Translations under genes and position numbers: made by a program
Notes under the pieces: model-generated
The model's database searches: none
The model's input: the letters and a program-made list of their open reading frames with translations, nothing else
What the model was told of the DNA's origin: nothing
DNA from: Xanthomonas cassavae CFBP 4642
GTDB taxonomy: Bacteria > Pseudomonadota > Gammaproteobacteria > Xanthomonadales > Xanthomonadaceae
DNA: 64,000 nucleotides
Assembly: GCF_000454545.1 (NCBI RefSeq)
Contig: NZ_CM002139.1
Span: forward strand, 2,243,441-2,307,440
Direction of reading: 5' to 3'
Shown: positions 19,665 to 28,850 of the stretch, piece by piece
Layout of the letters: every line of letters starts with the position of its first letter
How positions within the stretch are numbered: the stretch's first letter is position 1

Positions 19665-20774
19665 TCAGCGTGCCGAGGGTTCCGGCGCGTTCGGTGAACG
19701 GGTGGCGGACGATGTCGTTGCAGGCGCAGCAGTCCTGTCGGTGGCGCGTTCGATGGCACGGGACGAGTTGCCGCCGCCGCTCTGCGGTGCAGCCTCGACG
19801 CCGGCGTCCGTGTCACTGCCGGCATCCGGTGCACGATTCACCGGCGGGTACGGATAGGCCACTGCCGGCCCCGGCTTCAGCCCTGCGCGCCAACGGGCCA
19901 GCACTGGCGCGATGCGTGCGCCGAGCGATTGCTGCGGCAATGAAGGGAGCTCGCCCTCCTGTTTCTCGCGTGCGGTGATGGCCGCTTTGGCCATGACGAA
20001 TGCCGCCAACGGGTCGTCGGTTCGATTCATCGCATCGATCAGCCAGGCCTGGCCGAAGTAGGTTGCATTGGAGGTGTTGCCGCAGCCGAACGAGGGCCGA
20101 TCCGCGCGCGCGGCGGTGAGGATCAACGTGTCCGGCGAACGCAGCGCCGGAATGAAGCCGCCCGAATAGCACGCTGACAGCACGATGATGCGGTTGCCGA
20201 TGCCGGCATCGTCCAAGGCCTGGCGCAGATCCTGCGGGCTGATGACGTCTTCCTCGTCCTGGTTCACCTGCACATACAGGGTGTGGTCTTCGGTGCCGTG
20301 GGTGGTGACGAACAACAACAGCGCGTCGTCCTTGCGATCCATGCGCCTGCCGACCGCAGCGAGCGTGTCGTAGAGATTGTCGTAGGTCGCCAGCGGCGCG
20401 TACGGTTGCTCGCCCAGATTGTCGGGATTGTTGACCAGGGTGACCACGTGGCCGCGCGCATCCAAGCGTTGCTCGAACAACTGTTTGAGGTAGAGCGTTT
20501 CGTTGCGGAATACATCGTCGCTGGCATCGCCGGCAAAGCCGACCACGTAGAGATCGGTCACACCAGGGCGCTGCGGTTGCAACGCAGACAGCGCCTTGGT
20601 CAGTGCGGCCTGATCCACCGGGTCGGCCTCGGCGGTTTGTTGTGCGGCCGGTGCCGGCAAGGCTGCGCCGGCATTGGGATGACAACCACCCAGCAGAACG
20701 ACCAGAGCCAGCAGTGCCGGCACCCGCCGGATCGTGCTCGCTGCGGGCAACCAGGGGGAACGCAATGAGAACAA
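19665..20774 (-). CDS. legumain-like C13-family peptidase lipoprotein
   Basis: This is a predicted caspase-fold cysteine peptidase of the C13 (legumain/GPI-transamidase) family. The catalytic His is in FVTTHGTED and the catalytic Cys in VLSACYSGGF. A lipoprotein signal ends LVVLLGGC, so it should be anchored in the periplasmic leaflet of a membrane. A Ser/Thr/Pro-rich low-complexity tail of about 70 residues follows the peptidase domain. The start is uncertain: TTG at 20774 has GAGAGG 8 bases upstream and gives a compact signal peptide (369 residues). An ATG at 20834 in the same frame would add 20 residues. Substrate unknown. Confidence 0.8.
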   Translation of the reverse strand: MFSLRSPWLPAASTIRRVPALLALVVLLGGCHPNAGAALPAPAAQQTAEADPVDQAALTKALSALQPQRPGVTDLYVVGFAGDASDDVFRNETLYLKQLFEQRLDARGHVVTLVNNPDNLGEQPYAPLATYDNLYDTLAAVGRRMDRKDDALLLFVTTHGTEDHTLYVQVNQDEEDVISPQDLRQALDDAGIGNRIIVLSACYSGGFIPALRSPDTLILTAARADRPSFGCGNTSNATYFGQAWLIDAMNRTDDPLAAFVMAKAAITAREKQEGELPSLPQQSLGARIAPVLARWRAGLKPGPAVAYPYPPVNRAPDAGSDTDAGVEAAPQSGGGNSSRAIERATDRTAAPATTSSATRSPNAPEPSAR

Positions 20775-20875
20775 CGCCGAAGCCTCTCGAAAACGCGTAG
20801 CAACAAGACCGAGATGCTGCGCTTGGAAGCACACCCGGCCGCCGTGCGGCTACCGGGTGTCTTCACTGCGCCGGT

Positions 20876-22143
<1,268 letters not shown>

Positions 22144-22177
22144 GGCGGTCTGGCTCACGAAGGGGGACGGGCAGAAC

Positions 22178-22831
22178 TCAGCGCGGGCCGCGCAATTTCA
22201 GCAGTTCGAGTTCGCAGTGCAGCAGGAATTCGAATGCCTCCAGATGGCGGCGTGCCTCGGCCATGTTGCGGCCCCAGGCGTACAGGCCGTGTCCTTCGAT
22301 GAGATACCCCCACATGCTCCGTTTGTCCAGCAAGGCCTCCACTTGCGCGGCGAGCACCTGCATGTCCTGGGTGTTGGCGAACACCGGTACGTCCACTGCG
22401 GTTTCGTGGGTGGTATTGCCTTCGAGGGCCTTGAGCAGTTCGTAGCCTTCCAGGCGGATCACGCCGCTGCCTGCATACAGGCGGGAAGCAATCGTCTGCA
22501 CCGGAGAGTGGGTATGCAGCACGCAACCGATCTCCGGAAACCGGCGATACAGCTGGGTGTGCAGCAAGGTTTCGGCAGACGGGCGCAGCGGGCGGCCGAC
22601 GGCCAGGCCATCGAAGTCCACCACCATGATGTCTTCTTCGACCAGACGGCCCTTGTCGCGTCCGGACACGGTGATCGCAGCGTGCTGTTCGTCCAGGCGA
22701 TGGGAAAAATTGCTGCTGGTGGCGGGCGTCCAACCGGCCTGGGCCAGCTCGTGGATATTGCCGATCAGCAACTGCGCCAACTCGTGCAGACGGGCGGCGC
22801 TATAGGGCAGGGGGGCAGTGGTCGCATTCAT
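22178..22831 (-). CDS. mtnB: methylthioribulose-1-phosphate dehydratase
   Basis: Class II aldolase-fold zinc enzyme of 217 residues. The zinc-binding HTH is in [11 protein letters not shown] (about residues 103-113), with a further His in [11 protein letters not shown]. It dehydrates methylthioribulose-1-phosphate for MtnC. It opens a three-gene unit mtnB-mtnD-mtnC; mtnA, mtnP and mtnK are not in the window. Confidence 0.94.
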   Translation of the reverse strand: MNATTAPLPYSAARLHELAQLLIGNIHELAQAGWTPATSSNFSHRLDEQHAAITVSGRDKGRLVEEDIMVVDFDGLAVGRPLRPSAETLLHTQLYRRFPEIGCVLHTHSPVQTIASRLYAGSGVIRLEGYELLKALEGNTTHETAVDVPVFANTQDMQVLAAQVEALLDKRSMWGYLIEGHGLYAWGRNMAEARRHLEAFEFLLHCELELLKLRGPR

Positions 22832-23027
22832 GGACCTATTCTACTGCCCCGCTGGATTACGGTCAGGTGCAGCGCAGCAGGGTGTCCTGCAGCCACGGCC
22901 GGACCTAGAGCGGCCGACGGGGATGGAAAGCGCGCGCGTCTGGCAGTGAGCGCAGTGGTTTGGTCAGCCGCCTTTGGTTGGATGCAGTTGGAAGCCTAGG
23001 TCAAACGCTGAGTCGGTCGGGGGGCTC

Positions 23028-23099
23028 GGCGCCCTCACCGCTCGCGGGACACGCCGTGAACCCATCCCTGAGGGCGCGGTGGCGGCATCCATGCCGCCA
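23028..23099. repeat. interspersed repeat module B, copy 1
   Basis: GCGCCCTCACCGCTCG..ACGCC.TGAACCCATCCCTG..GGTGGCGGCAT.CATGCCGCCA, containing the palindrome GCGGCATCCATGCCGC. A second copy is at 52332-52403. It lies in the 670-base gene-free gap between mtnB and a permease gene. Confidence 0.75.
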
Positions 23100-23241
23100 A
23101 CGGTCCCGCAATCGGCGAGGACACCGAGCCAGACTGTTGGTCGGTGGCTGCATGGAAAGCTGCTTGTCGCACGTGTGTGGACGTCGAACCGGCGTACCAG
23201 CACCAAACTACGCGCATCACGCACTGCGCTCAACGAGGCAC

Positions 23242-23370
23242 ACCGACCATCTCGACTCCTCCTTGCCCGCCCACCGTCGGGAGACCTTACGCTGCAAGGA
23301 TGCCGCGTAAGAGCCTACACGGACATGCTTGCGGCGTGTCCTGCGACCATGGGCGGGCAAGGGCCCTGCA
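23242..23370. repeat. interspersed repeat module A, copy 1
   Basis: Begins ACCGACCATCTCG, has long inverted arms (TTGCCCGCCCACCGTCG near 23273 with a CGACCATGGGCGGGCAA partner near 23344) and ends GGCCCTGCA. A better conserved copy is at 52178-52307. The remainder of 22832-23501 shows no gene. Confidence 0.75.
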
Positions 23371-23501
23371 TTCAAGCGACAGATCAGCGCCGTCAAGCCA
23401 AGCGCCAGATCGGCCGCTCTGCAACGAAGACCCGGGTCATCCGCACTGCCATACGCCGACGCGCAGTCTTTGCGTTAGCCACTGCTGGCTCGTGCGTTTG
23501 C

Positions 23502-24932
23502 TCAACGACCGTCGCGCAGGTGGCTATGACGATAGCCGTAGCCGAAATAGACCACCAGCCCGACCAGCGTCCACACCCCCATCAGCATCCAGTTGTGCAG
23601 GGTCATTGCCGACAGCAAGGCCAGGCAGCTCAGCACACCGGCGATGCAGATCGGCCAGGCGAACGGAATGCGGAACGGACGCGGCAATTCCGGATGGGTG
23701 TAACGCAGGATCATCACGCCGGCGCAGACGGCGGCGAAGGCGATCAGCGTGCCCATCGAGGTCAGCTCGCCCAGCACATCCAGCGGGAAGACGGCGGCCA
23801 ACAGTGCGATGCCCACACCGGTGATGACGGTATTGATATGCGGTGTGCGGTACTTGGGGTGGATGCGGGTGAAGATCGATGGCAGCAGACCGTCGCGGGC
23901 GATGATCATGAAGATGCGCGGCTGGCCGATGATCATCACCAGCACCACAGACGACAACCCGATCAACGCGCCCACTTCCACCACCACGCGCAGCCAGGCC
24001 AGCTGCGGATGCGCGGCCACTGCCGTCACCACTGGCTCGTCGGTGCCCAGCAGGGTGTAGGGCACCAGGCCCGTCATCACCGCAGCCATGGCGATGTACA
24101 GCACGGTGCAGATCACCAGCGACAGCATCATGCCGATCGGCAGGTCGCGCTGCGGCCGGTGCGATTCCTGCGCCGCCACCGAGACCGCCTCGAAGCCGAT
24201 GTAGGCGAAGAACACCATCGCCGCGCCACGCAGCACGCCTTCCATGCCGTACTTGCCCGGTGCTTCGTTGGCGGGGATGAAAGGATGCCAATTGGCCGGG
24301 TCCACGTACTTCCAGCCGGCCGCAATGACCAGGATGATCAGACCGGTCTTGAGGATCACCATCGCCATGTTCATCGCCGACGATTTGCGGATGCCGACAT
24401 AGCACAGCCAGGTCAGCAGCAGCACGATGCCGGCGGCGGGCAGGTTGGCGATTGCACCGGTCCGCTGCAGCTTGCCGTCCAGCGGTGCACTGACCAGGGC
24501 GGCAGGGAGATGGATGTTGAAGTGTTCCAGCAGGCTGAGGAAATAGCCGGTCCAGCTGACCGCCACCGCCGAGGCCGAGACGCCGTATTCCAGCACCAGC
24601 ATCCAGCCGATGAACCAGGCCGCCAGTTCGCCGAAGGTGGCGTAGGTATAGGTGTAGGCGCTGCCGGATACCGGCACCATCGCGGCGAACTCGGCGTAGG
24701 CCATCGCGCAGAACGCGCAGCAGACTGCGGCCAGCACGAACGACAGCACGATCGCCGGGCCGGCATGCTCGGCCGCGGCCTGGCCGGTGATGACGAAAAT
24801 GCCGCCGCCGATCACCGCGCCGATGCCGAGTGCGGTCAGCCCCCAGGGGCCGAGCGCGCGTTGCAGGCCCAGCCCGTCGGCCGCCTCATGGCTGGCGTGC
24901 GGGTGTTTGGTGGCCCAGAGTTGCTTGAACAT
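23502..24932 (-). CDS. APC-superfamily amino acid permease (1)
   Basis: Inner-membrane transporter of 476 residues with about 12 hydrophobic segments, in the cationic amino acid transporter/YfnA-like branch of the APC superfamily. The first helix has the substrate-binding GIGAVIGGGIFVITG, and SGSAYTYTYATFGE follows at the helix 3 region. Start MFKQLW with AGGA 8 bases upstream. It is a paralogue of the next permease, with nearly parallel sequence along its full length. The two are separated by 127 bases containing repeated hairpins. Substrate not determinable from sequence. Confidence 0.9.
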   Translation of the reverse strand: MFKQLWATKHPHASHEAADGLGLQRALGPWGLTALGIGAVIGGGIFVITGQAAAEHAGPAIVLSFVLAAVCCAFCAMAYAEFAAMVPVSGSAYTYTYATFGELAAWFIGWMLVLEYGVSASAVAVSWTGYFLSLLEHFNIHLPAALVSAPLDGKLQRTGAIANLPAAGIVLLLTWLCYVGIRKSSAMNMAMVILKTGLIILVIAAGWKYVDPANWHPFIPANEAPGKYGMEGVLRGAAMVFFAYIGFEAVSVAAQESHRPQRDLPIGMMLSLVICTVLYIAMAAVMTGLVPYTLLGTDEPVVTAVAAHPQLAWLRVVVEVGALIGLSSVVLVMIIGQPRIFMIIARDGLLPSIFTRIHPKYRTPHINTVITGVGIALLAAVFPLDVLGELTSMGTLIAFAAVCAGVMILRYTHPELPRPFRIPFAWPICIAGVLSCLALLSAMTLHNWMLMGVWTLVGLVVYFGYGYRHSHLRDGR

Positions 24933-24984
24933 GCAGCGGTTCCTGTTGAATCCTGCACATGGCGGTGCGGGCTTGTGCGAAATA

Positions 24985-25060
24985 TGCGGGCTATTGCGAG
25001 GGACTCGCGTTGTCAAATCCTCGCACACGGATGTGCGGGCTGTTGCGAGGGACTCGCATT
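24985..25060. repeat. two 27-base direct repeats with short hairpins
   Basis: TGCGGGCT.TTGCGAGGGACT followed by CGC.TT occurs at 24985-25011 and again at 25034-25060, with two differences. Each copy contains GCGAGGGACTCGC, a short stem-loop. The unit lies between the stop of one permease and the start of the other, so it may modulate read-through or mRNA stability. Confidence 0.75.
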
Positions 25061-26532
25061 CAGGCCTTGCGGGCCAGACGGCTATGGTGGATGCCGTAGC
25101 CGAAATAAATGAACAGGCCGATCACGGTCCAGCCCACGAACACCTTCCAGTGTTCCTGGAAGGCCTGGAAGAACAGGAACAGGCAGGCCAGTGCGCCCAA
25201 CGGGCAGATCACCATTGCCAACGGCACCCGGAACGGGCGCGGCAGGTCGGGCTTGGTGAAGCGCAGCACCATGACGCCGGCGCAGACGGTGGCAAAGGCG
25301 AGCAGGGTGCCCATCGAGACCAGCTCGCCCAGTACGTTCAACGGGATCATGCCGGCCAGCAGCGCGGCAACCACGCCGACTAAGAGCGTGCCGACGTAGG
25401 GCGTGTGGAACTTCGGGTGCACCTTGCCGAACAGCTTGGGCATCAACCCGTCCTTGGCCATGGTGTAGAAAATGCGCGGCTGCGCCATCAGCATCACCAG
25501 CACCACCGAGGACAAGCCGGCGATCGCGCCGATCTCCACTGCAGTCTTGAGCCAGGTCAACTGCGGGTGCGCTTCCAGCGCGGTCGCCACCGGCTTGGCG
25601 GTGCCCAGCTGGGTGTAGGGCAGCAGCCCGGTCAGCACCGCACAGACGATGATGTAGATGACCGTGCAGATCGCCAGCGACACCAGGATGCCGATCGGCA
25701 TGTTCTTCTGCGGGTCCTTGGTTTCGCCGGCCGAGGTCGAAACCGCGTCGAAACCGATGTAGGAGAAGAACACGATGGACGCCGCGCGGAACACCCCGTC
25801 CCAGCCGAACTGGCCCGGGCCGGTGTTTTCTGGGATGAAGGGGTGCCAGTTGGCCGGGTCGATATAGGCGATGCCGAAGCCGACGAACAGGCAGATCACC
25901 ACCACCTTGATCGCCACCACGATGGCGTTGGCGAATGCCGACTGGGTGACGCCGACGTAGCACAGCATGCTCACTGCAGCGACGATCAGCACCGCCGGCA
26001 GGTTGATGAGGTTGCCGGAGCTGACAAAGTTGTGGCCGTCCCAGGCCAGTGGCGCGCCGGCCAGCTCGGCCGGGAACGGCAATCCAAGCGTGCCGGTCAG
26101 GAAGCTGATCAGGTAGGCCGACCAGCCGACCGCGACGCTGGAGCCGGCAAACAGATATTCCAGTACCAGGCACCAGCCGATGAACCAGGCGATGCCTTCG
26201 CCGAGCGTGGCGTATGAATACGAATAAGCACTACCGGAGACCGGCATCATCGCGGCGAATTCGGCGTAGCACAGGCCGGCGAAGGCACAGGCGATGCCGG
26301 CAAAGACGAAGGACAACATCACCGCCGGGCCGGCATGGTTGGCCGCAGCCTGGCCGGTCAGCACGAAGATACCGGCGCCGATCACCGCGCCGATGCCCAG
26401 CATGATCAGATGCTTGGCGGTGAGGGTCCGTTGCAGCGTGGCTTCGCCCTTCAGGCTGCCTTCGACCGGTTCGCCCGCGTCGACATGTGCGGCGGGCTCG
26501 ATCGGTTTGACCCTCAACAGAGACTTCAGCAT
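25060..26532 (-). CDS. APC-superfamily amino acid permease (2)
   Basis: Inner-membrane transporter of 490 residues, CAT/YfnA-like, with about 12 transmembrane segments. GIGAVIGAGIFVLTG marks helix 1 and SGSAYSYSYATLGEG the helix 3 region, both near-identical to permease (1) downstream. The start at MLKSLLRV is chosen because a GGGG run lies about 9 bases upstream; ATGs at 26541 and 26547 are in frame. An acidic N-terminal extension of about 35 residues precedes helix 1. The tandem arrangement suggests a local gene duplication. Confidence 0.9.
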   Translation of the reverse strand: MLKSLLRVKPIEPAAHVDAGEPVEGSLKGEATLQRTLTAKHLIMLGIGAVIGAGIFVLTGQAAANHAGPAVMLSFVFAGIACAFAGLCYAEFAAMMPVSGSAYSYSYATLGEGIAWFIGWCLVLEYLFAGSSVAVGWSAYLISFLTGTLGLPFPAELAGAPLAWDGHNFVSSGNLINLPAVLIVAAVSMLCYVGVTQSAFANAIVVAIKVVVICLFVGFGIAYIDPANWHPFIPENTGPGQFGWDGVFRAASIVFFSYIGFDAVSTSAGETKDPQKNMPIGILVSLAICTVIYIIVCAVLTGLLPYTQLGTAKPVATALEAHPQLTWLKTAVEIGAIAGLSSVVLVMLMAQPRIFYTMAKDGLMPKLFGKVHPKFHTPYVGTLLVGVVAALLAGMIPLNVLGELVSMGTLLAFATVCAGVMVLRFTKPDLPRPFRVPLAMVICPLGALACLFLFFQAFQEHWKVFVGWTVIGLFIYFGYGIHHSRLARKA

Positions 26533-26709
26533 TCGGTACATCCCCAAGTGGCAAAGCCAAGGCGCTGGCGCCTGGGCAAAGGTGTGCGCCGCGTCCCGAA
26601 GGGACAGGCAAGCGGCCTACCTTGCCAAAGCTACACGCTCACGACAAGCGCGTACGCAGCATGAATGGCGATAATGGTCGCCTGGCCCACGGGCGACCGA
26701 GACCAACAG

Positions 26710-27258
26710 ATGGTGGATGCAACCCTGCGGCAGCAACTGGCTGCCTACCGCACGCGCTGGCCGGACGAGGCCATGGTGGCCGAGCAGTTCGCACAGCTGC
26801 TGGACGATGCCACCAATCCGTTCGTGCGCGCGCGTGTCGAAGGTCATTTCACCGGCTCGGCCTGGGTGGTCAGCGCCGACGGTAACCGCACCCTGCTCAC
26901 GCATCACCGCAAGCTGCAGCGCTGGCTGCAACTGGGCGGGCACGCCGATGGCGACCGCGACCTGGCCCAGGTCGCGCTCCGCGAAGCGGAAGAAGAATCC
27001 GGTTTGCCCGGCCTGAGGCTGGCGGATGCGGACCTATTCGATCTGGACCGCCACTGGATCCCGGCACGCGGCGAGGTGGCAGGCCACTGGCACTACGACG
27101 CGCGCTACGTGGTGGTGGCCGGCGCGGACCAAGACTTCCAGGTCAGCGAGGAATCGCTGGCCCTGGCCTGGCGCCCGATCGTCGAGCTGCTTGCAGAACC
27201 GGAGCTGGATCCGTCGCTGCGGCGCATGGCGGAGAAGTGGATGGCCCGAGGCGTGTGA
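26710..27258 (+). CDS. NUDIX hydrolase
   Basis: This protein of 182 residues has a NUDIX box LGGHADGDRDLAQVALREAE followed by EESGL (about residues 74-98). The REAEEESG metal-binding part is intact, but the position normally Glu after the Gly-x5 of the box is Arg here, as far as can be aligned by eye. The substrate is probably a nucleoside diphosphate derivative; this cannot be narrowed further. The ATG at 26710 is chosen; an in-frame ATG at 26665 would add 15 residues. Divergent from the permeases, followed by a repeat region. Confidence 0.85.
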   Translation: MVDATLRQQLAAYRTRWPDEAMVAEQFAQLLDDATNPFVRARVEGHFTGSAWVVSADGNRTLLTHHRKLQRWLQLGGHADGDRDLAQVALREAEEESGLPGLRLADADLFDLDRHWIPARGEVAGHWHYDARYVVVAGADQDFQVSEESLALAWRPIVELLAEPELDPSLRRMAEKWMARGV

Positions 27259-27267
27259 TGGGTGCTG

Positions 27268-27378
27268 AGGTGTGCGCCCTCATCCGCCCTGCGGGCACCT
27301 TCTCCCGCAAGCGGGAGAAGAGAGCAAGCGGGAGAAGGGAGCAAGCGGGAGAAGGTGGCGCAAAGCGCCGGATGAGGG
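27268..27378. repeat. Xanthomonas intergenic palindrome with 17-base tandem repeats
   Basis: CCCTCATCCGCCCTGCGGGCACC ... CGCCGGATGAGGG is the standard intergenic repeat framework. Its central hairpin part has expanded into three 17-base tandem units, each beginning CAAGCGGGAGAAG, at 27308, 27325 and 27342. It lies between convergent NUDIX and serA genes. Confidence 0.8.
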
Positions 27379-27396
27379 CGCTCGTGCAACAACAGA

Positions 27397-28638
27397 TCAA
27401 TAAAGTACCCGAGTCCGCAAGGTGCCTTCGATCACCGCCAGGCCTTCCTTCAACGCGGTGGCCTGCGCCTCGCTGGCGCTGACGTCGATCACCACGTAAC
27501 CGACCTTGGGGTCGGTGCGCAGGAACTGGCCGTCGATGTTGACGTTGTGGCGCGAGAACAGTTCGTTGAGCTGCGACAGCACGCCCGGCACGTTGCGGTG
27601 GATATGCAGCAAGCGCAGGCTGTCGGGGTGCTCGGGCAGCGTCACTTCGGGGAAATTCACCGCCGACAAGGTGCTGCCGTTATCGCTGTAGCGCACCAGC
27701 TTGGCGGCGACCTCGATGCCGATATTGTCCTGCGCTTCCAGCGTACTGCCGCCCACATGCGGGGTCAGGATCACGTTGTCGTGTGCGGTCAACTTCGATT
27801 CGAACGCATCGCCATTGCCCTTGGGCTCGATCGGGAACACGTCCACCGCCGCGCCGCCGATCTGGCCGGAAGTGAGCGCCGCATCCAGCGCGTCGATGTC
27901 GATGACGGTGCCGCGCGAGGCGTTGATCAGGTGCGCGCCAGGCTTCATGCGGGCGATTTCGGCTGCGCCGATCATGTTCTTGGTCGACGGGGTTTCCGGC
28001 ACGTGCAAGGTCACCACGTCCGAACGCGCCAGCAGGTCGTCCAGGTCGATGGCGGCACGTGTGTTGCCCAGCGACAACTTGGTTTCGATGTCGTGGAAGA
28101 TCACCTGCATGCCTAACGATTCGGCCAGCACGCCGACCTGGGTGCCGATGTGCCCGTAGCCGACGATGCCCAGTACCTTGCCGCGCGTTTCGCGGCTGCC
28201 GGCGGCCGACTTGGACCAACCGCCGCGGTGGCATTGCGCGTTCTTCTGCGGGATGCCGCGCAGCAGCAGGATCGCTTCGGCGATGACCAGTTCGGCCACG
28301 CTGCGGGTATTGGAGTAGGGCGCGTTGAACACCGGAATGCCGGCCAGCTCCGCCGCCTCCAGGTCCACCTGATTGGTGCCGATGCAGAAGCAGCCCACCG
28401 CGATCAGGCGCTTGGCATGCGCCAGCACCTGCGCGCTCAGCTGCGTGCGTGAGCGGATGCCAACGATATGCGCATCGGCGATGCGGGCGATCAACTCGTC
28501 TTCCGGCAACGACTTGGCGTGCAGTTCGATCTGCGAATACCCGGCGGCGCGGAACGCATCCACCGCGGTCGGGCTGATGCCTTCCAGCAACAGCACGCGG
28601 ATGTCCTGCTTGGGAAACGAGGTCTTCTTCGGCGACAT
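27397..28638 (-). CDS. serA: D-3-phosphoglycerate dehydrogenase
   Basis: Oxidises 3-phosphoglycerate, the first step of serine synthesis; family members also reduce 2-oxoglutarate to D-2-hydroxyglutarate. Length is 413 residues. The NAD-binding motif is VLGIVGYGHIGTQVG (about 154-168), the catalytic Arg is in INASRGTVID and the His in LTPHVGGST. A C-terminal ACT domain (about 340-413) is the E. coli-type serine-sensing form. The start MSPKK lacks an obvious Shine-Dalgarno. It is divergent from a D-2-hydroxyglutarate-dehydrogenase-like gene, which fits its side reaction. Confidence 0.95.
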   Translation of the reverse strand: MSPKKTSFPKQDIRVLLLEGISPTAVDAFRAAGYSQIELHAKSLPEDELIARIADAHIVGIRSRTQLSAQVLAHAKRLIAVGCFCIGTNQVDLEAAELAGIPVFNAPYSNTRSVAELVIAEAILLLRGIPQKNAQCHRGGWSKSAAGSRETRGKVLGIVGYGHIGTQVGVLAESLGMQVIFHDIETKLSLGNTRAAIDLDDLLARSDVVTLHVPETPSTKNMIGAAEIARMKPGAHLINASRGTVIDIDALDAALTSGQIGGAAVDVFPIEPKGNGDAFESKLTAHDNVILTPHVGGSTLEAQDNIGIEVAAKLVRYSDNGSTLSAVNFPEVTLPEHPDSLRLLHIHRNVPGVLSQLNELFSRHNVNIDGQFLRTDPKVGYVVIDVSASEAQATALKEGLAVIEGTLRTRVLY

Positions 28639-28850
28639 GGGGGAGCGCAATGCAGCAATCGGGGTTGGCAACTATGCCAGATGGGGTGCCCGATGGGGGG
28701 CGCTCGCAACGCACTGTTCGCAGGCCTGCAGCCCGTGTGCCGCAACGGTTTCAGCTGAATCCAAGGCGCCGGTGGCGGCTGGCGGTATCGCTGGACGAGG
28801 CCGGCGCACGCTGGCACGCTGTGCGGTTCCTATCCGCAGCGCCGCGTGCC

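Noticed and set aside
27308..27358. Possible CRISPR-like repeats
   Set aside because: Units are only 17 bases and directly abutting without spacers; no cas genes in the window.
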